Source of the DNA: Niallia circulans NBRC 13626 | GTDB lineage: Bacteria; Bacillota; Bacilli; Bacillales; Cytobacillaceae | NCBI RefSeq assembly: GCF_001591585.1 | Contig: NZ_BCVE01000011.1 | Location: 85,356 to 149,355 of the forward strand | DNA length: 64,000 nucleotides | Direction: 5' to 3' | Shown: piece by piece, positions 1 through 8,383 of the stretch | How positions within the stretch are numbered: position 1 is the first letter of the stretch | Layout of the letters: every line of letters begins with the position of its first letter | Program-made: the position numbers and the translations under genes | Notes under the pieces: model-generated | The model's input: only the letters and a program-made list of their open reading frames with translations | What the model was told of the DNA's origin: nothing | Database searches by the model: none

Positions 1-1139
1 GTGAAACTCTCTAGTCTGCGTGCTAACAGGCTTTGATGATGGAGGGAGCTCATCGATTCTCCACCCTTTAATGTCAAATAACCTGGTCGTTCTGTTAGTG
101 AAATCCAATCCTCTGTAAATGTTCTTCTTAATGAGTTCCAATATTTTTTTAAGGAATTACCTTGGAAATCATCAAGGTTGCTCTCTTGTTCAAAAGGATG
201 TAATTGTAAATCCGGTGCCTCCACAATAGTGGATGGATTTGGTCCTCCTTCAACACGCAGCCAATCATCTGCTGTCCAATAGCATTTTTGGATGGCCGTT
301 TCTCTCCCTAATATACATTTTTTATCGACAACTGGTCTCCCACATAAATGTGCCATATACCACTCACCATTTTGTGTTTCCACCAAGCTTCCATGACCTG
401 CCTTTTGCAGCTGGTCTTTTTTGTTCTCATCTGATGTCAAGATTGGATTGGTTGGATCTATTTCGTATGGACCAAATAAAAACGTTGACCTAGCTATTGT
501 AACCGCATGGGTATACCAAGTTCCTCCTTCTGCTGTTACTAAATAATAATAGCCATTCCGCTTATATATATGAGGTGCCTCTGTTAAACCTATCTCTGAG
601 CCCTTAAAAATATTTTGTACCGGTCCCACTAGCCTTTTTTCTTCTACAGAATATTCCTGCAGGGCGATTCCTGCAAAAGAATTAGTTCCTTTACGAAAAT
701 CCCAAATCATATTGACTAACCATTTTCTCCCATCCTCATCATGAAACAAGGAAGGATCAAATCCACTACTATTAAGATAAATCGGCTCAGACCAAGGCCC
801 TTCAATATTTTCAGCTGTCACTAAATAGTTATGTGTATCCTTAAAAGCTCCCATTCTACTTTTTACATCTGTATAGATTAAAAAAAACATCCCTTCTGAA
901 TAACTTAAACAGGGCGCCCAAACTCCTCCTGAATTGACATTTCCAATCATATTTAATTGGGATTCTCTTGTTAATGGATATGTTAGCAATCTCCAATTAA
1001 TCATGTCTTTAGAATGATATATTTGTACGCCTGGAAACCATTCAAAAGTAGAGACCGCTATATAATAGTCATCTCCAACTCGCAAAATAGAAGGATCAGG
1101 ATGATAGCCTGGCAAGACTGGATTGATTATTTTACTCAT
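1..1139 (-). CDS. xynB: GH43 beta-xylosidase, 3' end outside window (partial)
   Basis: Predicted intracellular glycoside hydrolase of family 43 that releases xylose from xylo-oligosaccharides. The first 379 codons are in the window; the family is usually about 530 residues, so roughly the last third lies beyond the left edge. The reading starts at an ATG at 1139 behind an AAGGGG ribosome site. The three GH43 catalytic acids are visible at canonical places: D15 in HPDPS (base), D128 in GFDPS (pKa modulator) and E186 in TEAPHI (acid). No signal peptide is seen. It is the last gene seen of the aldolase-dehydratase-symporter run on the same strand, so the imported xylosides are probably cleaved inside the cell. 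Arabinofuranosidase side activity is common in the family and cannot be excluded. Confidence 0.9.
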   Translation of the reverse strand, partial: MSKIINPVLPGYHPDPSILRVGDDYYIAVSTFEWFPGVQIYHSKDMINWRLLTYPLTRESQLNMIGNVNSGGVWAPCLSYSEGMFFLIYTDVKSRMGAFKDTHNYLVTAENIEGPWSEPIYLNSSGFDPSLFHDEDGRKWLVNMIWDFRKGTNSFAGIALQEYSVEEKRLVGPVQNIFKGSEIGLTEAPHIYKRNGYYYLVTAEGGTWYTHAVTIARSTFLFGPYEIDPTNPILTSDENKKDQLQKAGHGSLVETQNGEWYMAHLCGRPVVDKKCILGRETAIQKCYWTADDWLRVEGGPNPSTIVEAPDLQLHPFEQESNLDDFQGNSLKKYWNSLRRTFTEDWISLTERPGYLTLKGGESMSSLHHQSLLARRLESF

Positions 1140-1235
1140 TTCATAACCCCTTTTCTTAACATTGGTAAATTCTAAAGTAAATTAGGAAAGGAATCTACAA
1201 AACTAGTACGTTCCCAATAGCTTCAACTATTGCTA

Positions 1236-1250
1236 TAACATATTATGTTA
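1236..1250. repeat. 15-bp perfect palindrome before the xylosidase gene
   Basis: TAACATATTATGTTA is a perfect 7+1+7 palindrome in the 115-bp gap between the symporter stop and the xylosidase start. It could be an operator or simply AT-rich sequence; nothing else supports a function. Confidence 0.3.
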
Positions 1251-1254
1251 GAAA

Positions 1255-2649
1255 TTAGTTTGCGCTTCTAGCTTTTAGATCACTAATAATACGAGGATAG
1301 ATTTTATCTAAACGATAGAATAGCATGAGGATAATTAAGAAAACAGTAATTGCCATTGGAATGTAAATAAACAGGGATTGAATAGAAAGCAATGCTGCAT
1401 TCGATTGCGTGCCTCCGCCGCCAACATATCCTCCATAGAATAATACCCATCCTATAATAGCGGTTCCTAATCCACTACCGATTTTGATACCCATGCTTCC
1501 GCCGCTATATACCATACCTTCATTTCGAATTCCTGTTTTCCACTCCCCGTACTCGATTGTGTCACCTAGCATCGCAAACATACTTCCATTAATCGGCGCT
1601 TTACCGATTCCTCGAATTATCGTACCGGCTACAATTAAAGCTATATTGGTGATGTCAATTAACATAATTAGATAACCGATTAACGTAATTACTTCCCCAA
1701 CAATAATGGCATTCCTTTTACCAAATCTTTTCGTAATTGGTGCTACAATCACCATTCCTAAAAGGATAAACACTGTATATGCTGTTGTTACAAGTCCAAC
1801 AAGAAGGGTGTCATCTAAAATATACTGAGCAAAATAAATGACTGCCCCAGAATTTAAGGCGTTAAAAATATAGGTCATAAAGATAAATGTCGTCACAAGT
1901 GCCCAATACTTATTTTTCCCAAGCGTTCTTAAGCTGTCTTTTAGTTTTACGGGATTGTGCTGTTGTTCCTTGCTAGCAGGCTTAACTCTTTCAGTAGTTG
2001 ATTTGAAACAAAAGTAGAAAAGACTACTGCCAATCGATCCAAAAATAAGGAAAGTTACAATCCATCCAAATTGGCCACCTCCAAAGGCATTTGCAAGTGG
2101 GAGGGTCAAATTACTAACTATAAGTGATCCTATTAATGCAAGACTCATACGAAAGACATTTAAAACAGATCTTTGGTATTGATCTTGTGTAATTAAGGAA
2201 TTTAAGGTTCCATACGGTACATTTAGACCAGTATAGACAAGGCATACTAAATTATAGGTAATCGTAATATAAACAACTTGCCAAACAGTGCTTACATCTG
2301 GAACGGTGAACAGTAATACAGCTGAGATTGCAAAAGGAATCGCAAGCCATAATAGCCACGGTCTAGCCTTACCATGCTTTGATTTCGTCTTATCTATGAC
2401 ATAACCCATCAATACATCTGTTATCCCATCAAATATCCGGGAAAACAACATAATGGATCCTACAATTCCTGCTGCAATGCCAATGATATCTGTAAAATAA
2501 TATACAATAAAAATGCTCATTGCTTGCCAGATAAAATTACTAGCTAAGTCACCAGAACCATACCCTAATCTTTCTATTAAACTTATCTTTTCACCAGCTG
2601 GTGCACTTTGTGTCGGAGTAACCTCTTCCCTTTGTAAATTGGTCGACAT
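1255..2649 (-). CDS. xynP: GPH-family sugar:cation symporter (xyloside transporter, XynP-like)
   Basis: Integral membrane transporter of the glycoside-pentoside-hexuronide family, 464 residues with about twelve hydrophobic segments. The N-terminus carries the typical GYGSGDLASN stretch (about residues 29-38) and the cytoplasmic loop after TM2 has the GPH-like DGITDVLMG and SKHGKARPW motifs. It probably imports xylose-containing oligosaccharides with a cation and hands them to the GH43 enzyme encoded 115 bp downstream. The start is an ATG with a GGAGGAT ribosome site. A cre-like box lies just upstream, so it may have its own CcpA-controlled promoter as well as read-through from the dehydratase gene. 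The family is certain; the substrate is inferred from context. Confidence 0.85.
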   Translation of the reverse strand: MSTNLQREEVTPTQSAPAGEKISLIERLGYGSGDLASNFIWQAMSIFIVYYFTDIIGIAAGIVGSIMLFSRIFDGITDVLMGYVIDKTKSKHGKARPWLLWLAIPFAISAVLLFTVPDVSTVWQVVYITITYNLVCLVYTGLNVPYGTLNSLITQDQYQRSVLNVFRMSLALIGSLIVSNLTLPLANAFGGGQFGWIVTFLIFGSIGSSLFYFCFKSTTERVKPASKEQQHNPVKLKDSLRTLGKNKYWALVTTFIFMTYIFNALNSGAVIYFAQYILDDTLLVGLVTTAYTVFILLGMVIVAPITKRFGKRNAIIVGEVITLIGYLIMLIDITNIALIVAGTIIRGIGKAPINGSMFAMLGDTIEYGEWKTGIRNEGMVYSGGSMGIKIGSGLGTAIIGWVLFYGGYVGGGGTQSNAALLSIQSLFIYIPMAITVFLIILMLFYRLDKIYPRIISDLKARSAN

Positions 2650-2671
2650 CTTAATCCTCCATCCATTGCTT

Positions 2672-2685
2672 TGTTCACGCTTACA
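2672..2685 (-). promoter_or_regulatory. cre-like box upstream of the symporter gene
   Basis: On the minus strand TGTAAGCGTGAACA matches the CcpA consensus TGWAANCGNTNWCA at 13 of 14 positions. It lies about 22 bp upstream of the symporter start, where binding could block initiation or elongation. Confidence 0.5.
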
Positions 2686-2741
2686 ATTAATTTAAACTTA
2701 CAACGACAACCAGAGCTATCTTCTACTAAGATACTGTGGAA

Positions 2742-4730
2742 CTATCTTGTGAAAGAACCTTCTTCTTTCGCTAAAGCCTTCTTCCCTGCTTCCAATACTT
2801 CAATAATTCGGTCAACATCATATACACTGCCTCTCCATGTCCCGCCACTAACCGCTTGCAGTGCCGCCCAAAGCCTTGTATCATCCGGCAAATTAGGGTC
2901 TGGTTTAAGATCTGGATGTGCTTCTCTTGTTTTTAAAACGGATGCCGCCTCTTCTTTTGACAATCGTTGATCTTCTGTACCAATAAAATCAACTGTTCCT
3001 ATCAAGTTTTCACAATCAACCATAATATCGATTAAATCTCCATTTCGCAGCTTTCCGATTGGTCCATCACTCAATGCTTCCGGACCGATATGACCGATGC
3101 AGGCTCCAGTTGAGACACCTGAAAAACGAGCATCCGTAATTAAAGATACATATTTGCCAAAAGGCAAATATTTCAAAGCAGACGTTAATTGATAGGTTTC
3201 TTCCATTCCGGTTCCAGATGGACCTCCTCCCATTACGACCATTACATCTCCAGCTTTTATGCCCCCAGTTTTTATTGCAGTAATAGCTGATTTCTCAGAT
3301 GTAAATACTTTTGCTGCTCCTGTATGTCTATAGATTCCATCTTCTCCTACTACAGTGCGATCAATTGAAGTCGATTTAATAACAGATCCTTCTGGTGCAA
3401 TATTCCCTTTTGGAAAGGTGATAGTGGAAGTGAGCCCTCTTGCTTTTGCTGTAGCTGGATCCATAATTACTTGCTCAGGATTGACTCCATCTGCTTCTAA
3501 TAAACGTTTCCTTAATTGCGTTCTTCTTTCGGATTTTTCCCACCAATCTAAGTTCTCTCCTAAAGTATGACCAGTAACAGTTAGGACATCTTCATGTAAA
3601 AGCCCTAATTTTCGTAAATGAAGCATTACTTCTGGTACACCACCAGCAAGAAAAACACGAACTGTGGGATGATGATCTGGTCCGTTAGGTAAAACACTTA
3701 CTAGACGTGGAGTTTTGCGATTTATTCTTGCCCAATCATCTACTGTGGGGATTTTACATTTGGCAGCATGTGCAAGAGCTGGGATATGTAATAAAAGATT
3801 AGTTGAACCACCAAAAGCAGCATGAAGAACCATCGCATTCTCGATTGCTTTGTCTGTAATAATGTCCTTTGTTGTAATTTGATTCTTTTCCATTTCTAAA
3901 ACAGCTCTTGCTGACTGCCTTGCCATTTCTGCCCAAATCTTTTGTCCAGAAGGAGCAAGTGCTGAATGAGTGACTGCTATGCCTAGTGCTTCCGCAATTA
4001 CTTGCGAGGTTGCAGCAGTACCAAGGAATTGACAGCCTCCTCCTGGTGTAGCACATGCCACGCAGCCAAGCTCTGCCGCTTCCTTCAAACTAATTTCTTT
4101 ATTCGCAAATCGTGCGCCAATTGTTTGGATTTTTCCTGCATCCTCCCCAATTGCTGGAGGCAGAGTAACACCACCAGGCACAATAATAGTTGGCAAATCA
4201 TGCATAGAACTAAGCGCAATCATCATGGCAGGTAATCCTTTATCACACGTTGCAACGCCTATTACTGCTTCTCTAGTAGGCAATGAACGAATTAAACGCC
4301 GATAAACAATTGCAGCATCATTTCGATAAGGGAAAGAATCAAACATTCCTAATGTTCCTTGCGAACGACCGTCACAAGGATCACTAACAAAACCCGCAAA
4401 AGGAACACCTTTATGGTTTCGAATTTCTGCAGCTGCCTCTGCCATGAGGATATCAACTTCCCAATGTCCTGTGTGGTACCCTAGCGCGATTGGCTCACCA
4501 TTATGATCTCTTATACCACCTTTTGTACCTAGAATAAGGACTTCTGTTCCTAATAAATCTTTCGGTTTCCATCCCATCCCTACATTTTGGCTAAGTCCGA
4601 ATAAATCCCCGCTCGGCGAATCCTCCAGCATTTGTGCAGTAAGTGGCAGCTTTCCAGTTGGCCCCTTTGCATTCGTTTTTACTTCATAAAGGGATTTATT
4701 CTCGTTTTCAAATATAAATGGTAATGTCAT
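2742..4730 (-). CDS. D-xylonate dehydratase, YjhG/YagF family (IlvD/Edd superfamily)
   Basis: Predicted Fe-S dehydratase converting D-xylonate to 2-dehydro-3-deoxy-D-pentonate. At 662 residues it has the length of E. coli YjhG/YagF and, from memory, reads as colinear with them end to end. Cluster-ligand-type cysteines are visible at C119 (SDPCDGR), C162 (ATCDKG) and C233 (GGGCQF), plus C223 and C226. I take the ATG at 4730, preceded by GGAGGGTGATAGG; the frame extends 15 codons further but without a ribosome site. It sits 73 bp downstream of a YagE-type aldolase, the enzyme that would cleave its product. Other sugar-acid dehydratase activities in this superfamily are possible, but the pairing favours xylonate. 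No xylose dehydrogenase or xylonolactonase is in the window. Confidence 0.88.
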   Translation of the reverse strand: MTLPFIFENENKSLYEVKTNAKGPTGKLPLTAQMLEDSPSGDLFGLSQNVGMGWKPKDLLGTEVLILGTKGGIRDHNGEPIALGYHTGHWEVDILMAEAAAEIRNHKGVPFAGFVSDPCDGRSQGTLGMFDSFPYRNDAAIVYRRLIRSLPTREAVIGVATCDKGLPAMMIALSSMHDLPTIIVPGGVTLPPAIGEDAGKIQTIGARFANKEISLKEAAELGCVACATPGGGCQFLGTAATSQVIAEALGIAVTHSALAPSGQKIWAEMARQSARAVLEMEKNQITTKDIITDKAIENAMVLHAAFGGSTNLLLHIPALAHAAKCKIPTVDDWARINRKTPRLVSVLPNGPDHHPTVRVFLAGGVPEVMLHLRKLGLLHEDVLTVTGHTLGENLDWWEKSERRTQLRKRLLEADGVNPEQVIMDPATAKARGLTSTITFPKGNIAPEGSVIKSTSIDRTVVGEDGIYRHTGAAKVFTSEKSAITAIKTGGIKAGDVMVVMGGGPSGTGMEETYQLTSALKYLPFGKYVSLITDARFSGVSTGACIGHIGPEALSDGPIGKLRNGDLIDIMVDCENLIGTVDFIGTEDQRLSKEEAASVLKTREAHPDLKPDPNLPDDTRLWAALQAVSGGTWRGSVYDVDRIIEVLEAGKKALAKEEGSFTR

Positions 4731-4751
4731 CCTATCACCCTCCAATATCTG

Positions 4752-4768
4752 TTTGTTTAGTAAACAAA
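4752..4768. promoter_or_regulatory. 17-bp palindrome, possible XylR/ROK-type operator
   Basis: TTTGTTTAGTAAACAAA is a perfect palindrome with 8-bp arms around one G, in the 73-bp spacer between the aldolase and dehydratase genes. The GTTTGTTT/AAACAAAT half-sites resemble ROK-family XylR operators of Bacillus. The match is by eye only, and no xylR gene lies in the window. Confidence 0.4.
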
Positions 4769-4803
4769 TAATCATTTCAAAAAAAGCAATCTATCACCTT
4801 TTC

Positions 4804-5712
4804 TTATAATAAATTTGCCTGTTGTAAAATTTCCTTAACTTGCTGCTTCTTCTCTTCATTGAGTGCTTTAGCAGGAGGCAACACCTCGGTTGTAATATCT
4901 ATATAACATAATTTCGTTGCTTCCTTCACTACATTTACAAACGGGCTATCTATTTTATATAGTTGTGGCAATATAGCTAATTGTTTCTGCAAAGAAACTG
5001 CTTTTTCTATATCCCCTGCTAAGAAGGAATTATACAGACCAACTGATAATTGTGGTGCAAAATTTGCACTAGCTGTTATTGCTCCATCTCCTCCAAGCAG
5101 TAACGTATTAAATAAATGGTCATCAAACCCACAAAAAACAGAAAAATCAGGATTAATCATTTTTACCTTATCATTCATTTCGCGAATATGTCCGATAGAA
5201 TCAATCGTTTCTTTAATACCAACTATATTTTGATGATTTAGAACAAGCTCTTTCACAAAATCAGGTGTTAAATCCTGCCCTGTAAGGGTGGGAAAATTAT
5301 AGAGTAAAACTGGCAGCTTAACGGACTTTGCTATGTCACTAAAATAGGTATATAAATTCTCTTTGGTCAAATTCCAATAATAGGGATTAATAGCAACAAT
5401 TCCATCTGCGCCTATTTGTTCCGCATGCTGACCGAGCAGAATTGCCTCCCTTGTATTCGTGCTGCCAATTCCAATTAAGACAGGAACTCTTTTTGCAACA
5501 TACTTAACCGCAAATTCAGCAATCCTCTTTCTCTCCTTTACAAACATTTGCGAAAATTCTCCACCAGTACCTAAAAAGAATAAGCCATTTACTTTTTCCT
5601 CAATTAGTTTATCAATTAATAACGCCATTTCGCCTTCTTTCAGATTACCATCTTTATCAAGAATGCTTGACACTGGCGGAATAATGCCTTTAAATCGATT
5701 CAGTTCGGTCAT
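4804..5712 (-). CDS. 2-dehydro-3-deoxy-D-pentonate aldolase (YagE/YjhH-like, DapA superfamily)
   Basis: Class I pyruvate-dependent aldolase of 302 residues, a (beta/alpha)8 barrel. It is expected to split 2-dehydro-3-deoxy-D-xylonate into pyruvate and glycolaldehyde. The Schiff-base lysine is K167 in GIKETID, the conserved tyrosine is Y138 in LLYNFP, and the carboxylate-binding loop reads GTGGEF at residues 48-53. From memory it closely resembles E. coli YagE over its whole length. It is the first gene of the operon that continues with the dehydratase, symporter and xylosidase, and is divergent from the IclR-type regulator. The family is firm; the substrate rests on resemblance and the dehydratase partner. 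Confidence 0.88.
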   Translation of the reverse strand: MTELNRFKGIIPPVSSILDKDGNLKEGEMALLIDKLIEEKVNGLFFLGTGGEFSQMFVKERKRIAEFAVKYVAKRVPVLIGIGSTNTREAILLGQHAEQIGADGIVAINPYYWNLTKENLYTYFSDIAKSVKLPVLLYNFPTLTGQDLTPDFVKELVLNHQNIVGIKETIDSIGHIREMNDKVKMINPDFSVFCGFDDHLFNTLLLGGDGAITASANFAPQLSVGLYNSFLAGDIEKAVSLQKQLAILPQLYKIDSPFVNVVKEATKLCYIDITTEVLPPAKALNEEKKQQVKEILQQANLL

Positions 5713-5778
5713 TTTTTCTTATCTCCTTTTTGTTTTATATTATAAAACTCAATACTATTATTTAGTCTGTGTGAATTG

Positions 5779-5806
5779 ATTATAACATACAGCCCTTAAA
5801 AGTAAA
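5779..5806 (-). promoter_or_regulatory. Predicted promoter of the xylonate operon
   Basis: On the minus strand TGTTATAAT is an extended -10 (TATAAT at 5779-5784). A weak -35, TTTACT, lies 16 bp upstream at 5801-5806. A short inverted repeat, AAGT-AAAC-ACTT (5800-5811), overlaps the -35 and could be where the divergent IclR regulator binds. Confidence 0.45.
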
Positions 5807-5954
5807 CACTTACATTTTGTTAATTTTGAATATTTTCTAATTTACAAATAGAGATTGCTATTTTGAAATGGCTGTATTAATGTAAAAGTACACTATAATG
5901 TTTGTTATCCTAGGAAATAGTTAGATATTATAAAACAAAAATGGAGAAGATATT

Positions 5955-6722
5955 ATGCCAATCATTCAATCTGTTGAACGTGCACTTCAAATATTAGATT
6001 TATTTAATGATCACACCGTAGAATTAAAGATTACGGAAATCAGCGAACAAATGGGGCTTCATAAAAGTACAGTACATTCTTTATTAAAGACTTTGCAGCA
6101 ATCTCGCTATATTGATCAAAATTCTGAAAATGGAAAATATCGATTAGGCTTAAAGCTCGTTGAAAGAGGGAATTTAGTTATCAATACTTTAAACATCAGG
6201 CAAATAGCTAATAAATATCTCGTTGAGTTAGCACTAAAGACGGGCCAAACTTGCCATCTAGGTATTCTTGATGGGAATGCAGGTGTATACATTGACAAGG
6301 AAGAAGGGGCTAATTCTATTATTCGGTACTCTCGGATTGGGAGAAGAATTCCCCTCCATTGTACAGCAATCGGAAAATTATTGTTATCGTATCAACCTCC
6401 AGATATAATTCATTCACTACTAGATAACTATCTGTTTACACAAGCAACAAACCGGACTATTACCAAGAAAGAAGATTTCCTTATGGAATTAGAAAAGGTG
6501 CGTTATAACGAGTATGCTGTGGATAATCAAGAAAATGAACTAGGTGTCCGCTGTATCGCGGTACCAATTCTAAATCAACATGGACAAATACTAGCAGCGC
6601 TTAGCATCTCAACATTAGTTTCTACAGTAAGCGATGATCTCCTTAATGACTATTTACAGCTATTGAAAACAACGGGAAAAGAATTATCGGAAAAAATGCG
6701 ATATGGAATTACAATGAAATAA
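5955..6722 (+). CDS. IclR-family transcriptional regulator (XynR-like)
   Basis: DNA-binding regulator of 255 residues with an N-terminal winged helix-turn-helix (about residues 5-60, with TEISEQMGLHKSTVHSLL) and a C-terminal IclR effector domain (about 75-250). The ATG follows a GGAG ribosome site. It is divergent from the aldolase-dehydratase operon across 242 bp, the same kind of partner that XynR (YagI) is to yagEF in E. coli. It most likely represses that operon and responds to xylonate or a related acid; that role is inference from position and family. A strong hairpin terminator follows immediately. Confidence 0.85.
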   Translation: MPIIQSVERALQILDLFNDHTVELKITEISEQMGLHKSTVHSLLKTLQQSRYIDQNSENGKYRLGLKLVERGNLVINTLNIRQIANKYLVELALKTGQTCHLGILDGNAGVYIDKEEGANSIIRYSRIGRRIPLHCTAIGKLLLSYQPPDIIHSLLDNYLFTQATNRTITKKEDFLMELEKVRYNEYAVDNQENELGVRCIAVPILNQHGQILAALSISTLVSTVSDDLLNDYLQLLKTTGKELSEKMRYGITMK

Positions 6723-6748
6723 GAGACAGGCATTTTTGCCTGTCTCTT
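6721..6748 (+). terminator. Rho-independent terminator after the IclR regulator gene
   Basis: A perfect 12-bp stem, AAGAGACAGGCA with its complement, closes a TTTT loop and overlaps the stop codon. The T-tract after it is short. Confidence 0.8.
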
Positions 6749-6822
6749 ATCATTTCACCCGAATAATTACATCTCTTTTTCTAACGCTATCTTCATCCAC
6801 TTCTTCATTAACATAGCAGCTT

Positions 6823-7377
6823 TTACTTTCTCTTATCAAATGATCCCCATAAATCATTTACACGGATTAACATTCTTTCAATTTTATAATCAGCATTTAC
6901 ATTCGCTTGCCCAGTTACTTGTTTTACTTTTGGCTCATCCATGCCCTTTTTATGATATGCTAATGATATAGAAAAGTTATAAATCTTTCCTTTCGAATCT
7001 GTTCTTTCGAATTCAATATTTTTCACCTTAAGACTATAATCCTTTTTATACGGCTCCATCATTAGGTTCGTTCCATATCTTGTAATGAAATCATTATAGG
7101 ATTTTTGATTAGAAAAATAATCTTTAAAGACTGCTTCTTCATATTCTCCTAGAGCAGCCTGCTTTTCTTCTCCATTTACTTTGCTTTCCTTTTGTTTGTT
7201 CCATATTTCTATTAACTCATCCTTCGGGCCATTTAAAGCATTTTGTAAAACTGCTTCTACTGGTTGTATGTATGGATCTGTGTCCTTAACTGTTTTCTCA
7301 GTACATCCAACTAATAAAATAAGAAGAAAAGGAAATAATGCGATTATGAATATACGATGATTACTTTTCTTCACCAC
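6823..7377 (-). CDS. Putative lipoprotein, function unknown
   Basis: A 184-residue protein with a type II signal peptide: positive N-terminus, hydrophobic core and lipobox LLVGC with C25 as the lipidated residue, so it should be anchored on the outer face of the membrane. The start is GTG behind an excellent ribosome site, GAGGAGGTGAT; an overlapping ATG two bases upstream is out of frame. The mature part is charged, mixed alpha/beta, and has no motif I recognise. It ends about 75 bp from the terminator of the IclR gene and is downstream of the cell-wall hydrolase gene, separated from it by a terminator. Function not assigned. Confidence 0.75.
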   Translation of the reverse strand: MVKKSNHRIFIIALFPFLLILLVGCTEKTVKDTDPYIQPVEAVLQNALNGPKDELIEIWNKQKESKVNGEEKQAALGEYEEAVFKDYFSNQKSYNDFITRYGTNLMMEPYKKDYSLKVKNIEFERTDSKGKIYNFSISLAYHKKGMDEPKVKQVTGQANVNADYKIERMLIRVNDLWGSFDKRK

Positions 7378-7471
7378 ATCACCTCCTCAATAAAAAACTA
7401 TACGAATAGTATTTAAAAAAGTTTCAAATATTTTCCTTTTTCGCGTATTAGCTATAATTAATAAAGAATTT

Positions 7472-7508
7472 TAAATAAAAAAAGGAGAAATTCTATTCGA
7501 AAATCTCC
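7472..7508 (-). terminator. Terminator after the cell-wall hydrolase gene
   Basis: On the minus strand GGAGA pairs with TCTCC (7484-7488 and 7504-7508), with an inner TTC/GAA pairing, followed by a run of seven T. It sits about 60 bp after the hydrolase stop. Confidence 0.6.
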
Positions 7509-7566
7509 CCAGCTACTACTACAAATATATGAAATAATGGCAAAATAATTAACTAATTAATACTTA

Positions 7567-8100
7567 TTAAATAGAAAATGCATGATTTCCTATATGCTTA
7601 ATAACTTTTCTTGTAAAAATCCAATCACTTGTTGCTGTATCTGGATTATAGAAGTAAAGAAGCTCTTTATTCTCCTTACCATTATTTAATGCTTCTTCTA
7701 CTGCTTCCATGGACTCTTTATCCGCTGCTTTATCGATGGAACCGTTCTGAACAGGCTGAAAAGCATTTTTCTCATAGATGACAGACTCTACTGTATCAGG
7801 AAACTGCTTATCATCTAGACGATTTAGTACTACATCAGCTACTGCTACTTTACCGGCAAACGGCTCACCCTTCGCTTCTGCATGAACAAGACGGGCCAGT
7901 AATTTTTTTTCATTATTTGTTATGTCTGCTGATTCATCAGAAGCTTTTACATTTTCTTTTTTATCAACAGCAAATTTTCTTGTCGCTACAGTTGTTGTTT
8001 CTTCCTTACTAATTGTTTCTGCATTTGCAATAGATGGTATATATATATAAGAACCACTAATAAAAGTGAATATAATTGCAATAAATAATAACTGTTTCAT
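7567..8100 (-). CDS. Secreted cell-wall hydrolase, SleB/CwlJ type (Hydrolase_2)
   Basis: A 177-residue exported protein with a signal peptide (MKQLLFIAI... ending SIANA, about residues 1-27), a linker, and a C-terminal SleB-type domain (about 75-177). The domain shows ARLVHAEAKGEPFAGKVAVA with the conserved glutamate, then VVLNR and FYNPDTATSDW. Such domains act on peptidoglycan, often spore cortex. I take the ATG at 8100, which has GGAGGTAT before it and a proper signal peptide; the 52 upstream in-frame codons lack both. It is a paralogue of the LysM-containing protein at 24.4 kb but has no LysM. Whether it acts in germination or vegetative growth cannot be told. Confidence 0.85.
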   Translation of the reverse strand: MKQLLFIAIIFTFISGSYIYIPSIANAETISKEETTTVATRKFAVDKKENVKASDESADITNNEKKLLARLVHAEAKGEPFAGKVAVADVVLNRLDDKQFPDTVESVIYEKNAFQPVQNGSIDKAADKESMEAVEEALNNGKENKELLYFYNPDTATSDWIFTRKVIKHIGNHAFSI

Positions 8101-8334
8101 TTTTTGTATACCTCCTGTTTTAACAGGCCCATATACAAGGCTAACAGGTTTGGAAACAAAACTCATTGCATAATTGTTGGAAGAACTGTAATATTTGCCG
8201 GGGTATTTGGGAGAAATAACTAAATATTTACAATTCCTCTTTCTCCAATTGCTCATATTTCCCCTACATAGGGGATAATTTTTTTTAAAATGGAGATTCT
8301 ACAATACTAATACAACCCCATTTTCTATCTATAA

Positions 8335-8375
8335 CAATAAAAAAGCTGATAGCAGAAAAAATCTGAAATCAGCTT
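8335..8375 (-). terminator. Terminator after the rRNA methyltransferase gene
   Basis: On the minus strand AAGCTGAT (8368-8375) pairs with ATCAGCTT (8343-8350), with an inner CAG/CTG pairing, and runs into TTTTTTATT. It lies directly after the stop at 8384. Confidence 0.8.
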
Positions 8376-8383
8376 CCCAAATG

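Noticed and set aside
233..493. Plus-strand ORF of 86 codons
   Set aside because: It lies antisense inside the GH43 gene, whose catalytic residues are all in frame on the minus strand; it has no ribosome site.
8101..8256. N-terminal extension of the first cell-wall hydrolase by 52 codons
   Set aside because: The ATG at 8100 has a ribosome site and gives a normal signal peptide; the extension would bury the signal inside the protein.
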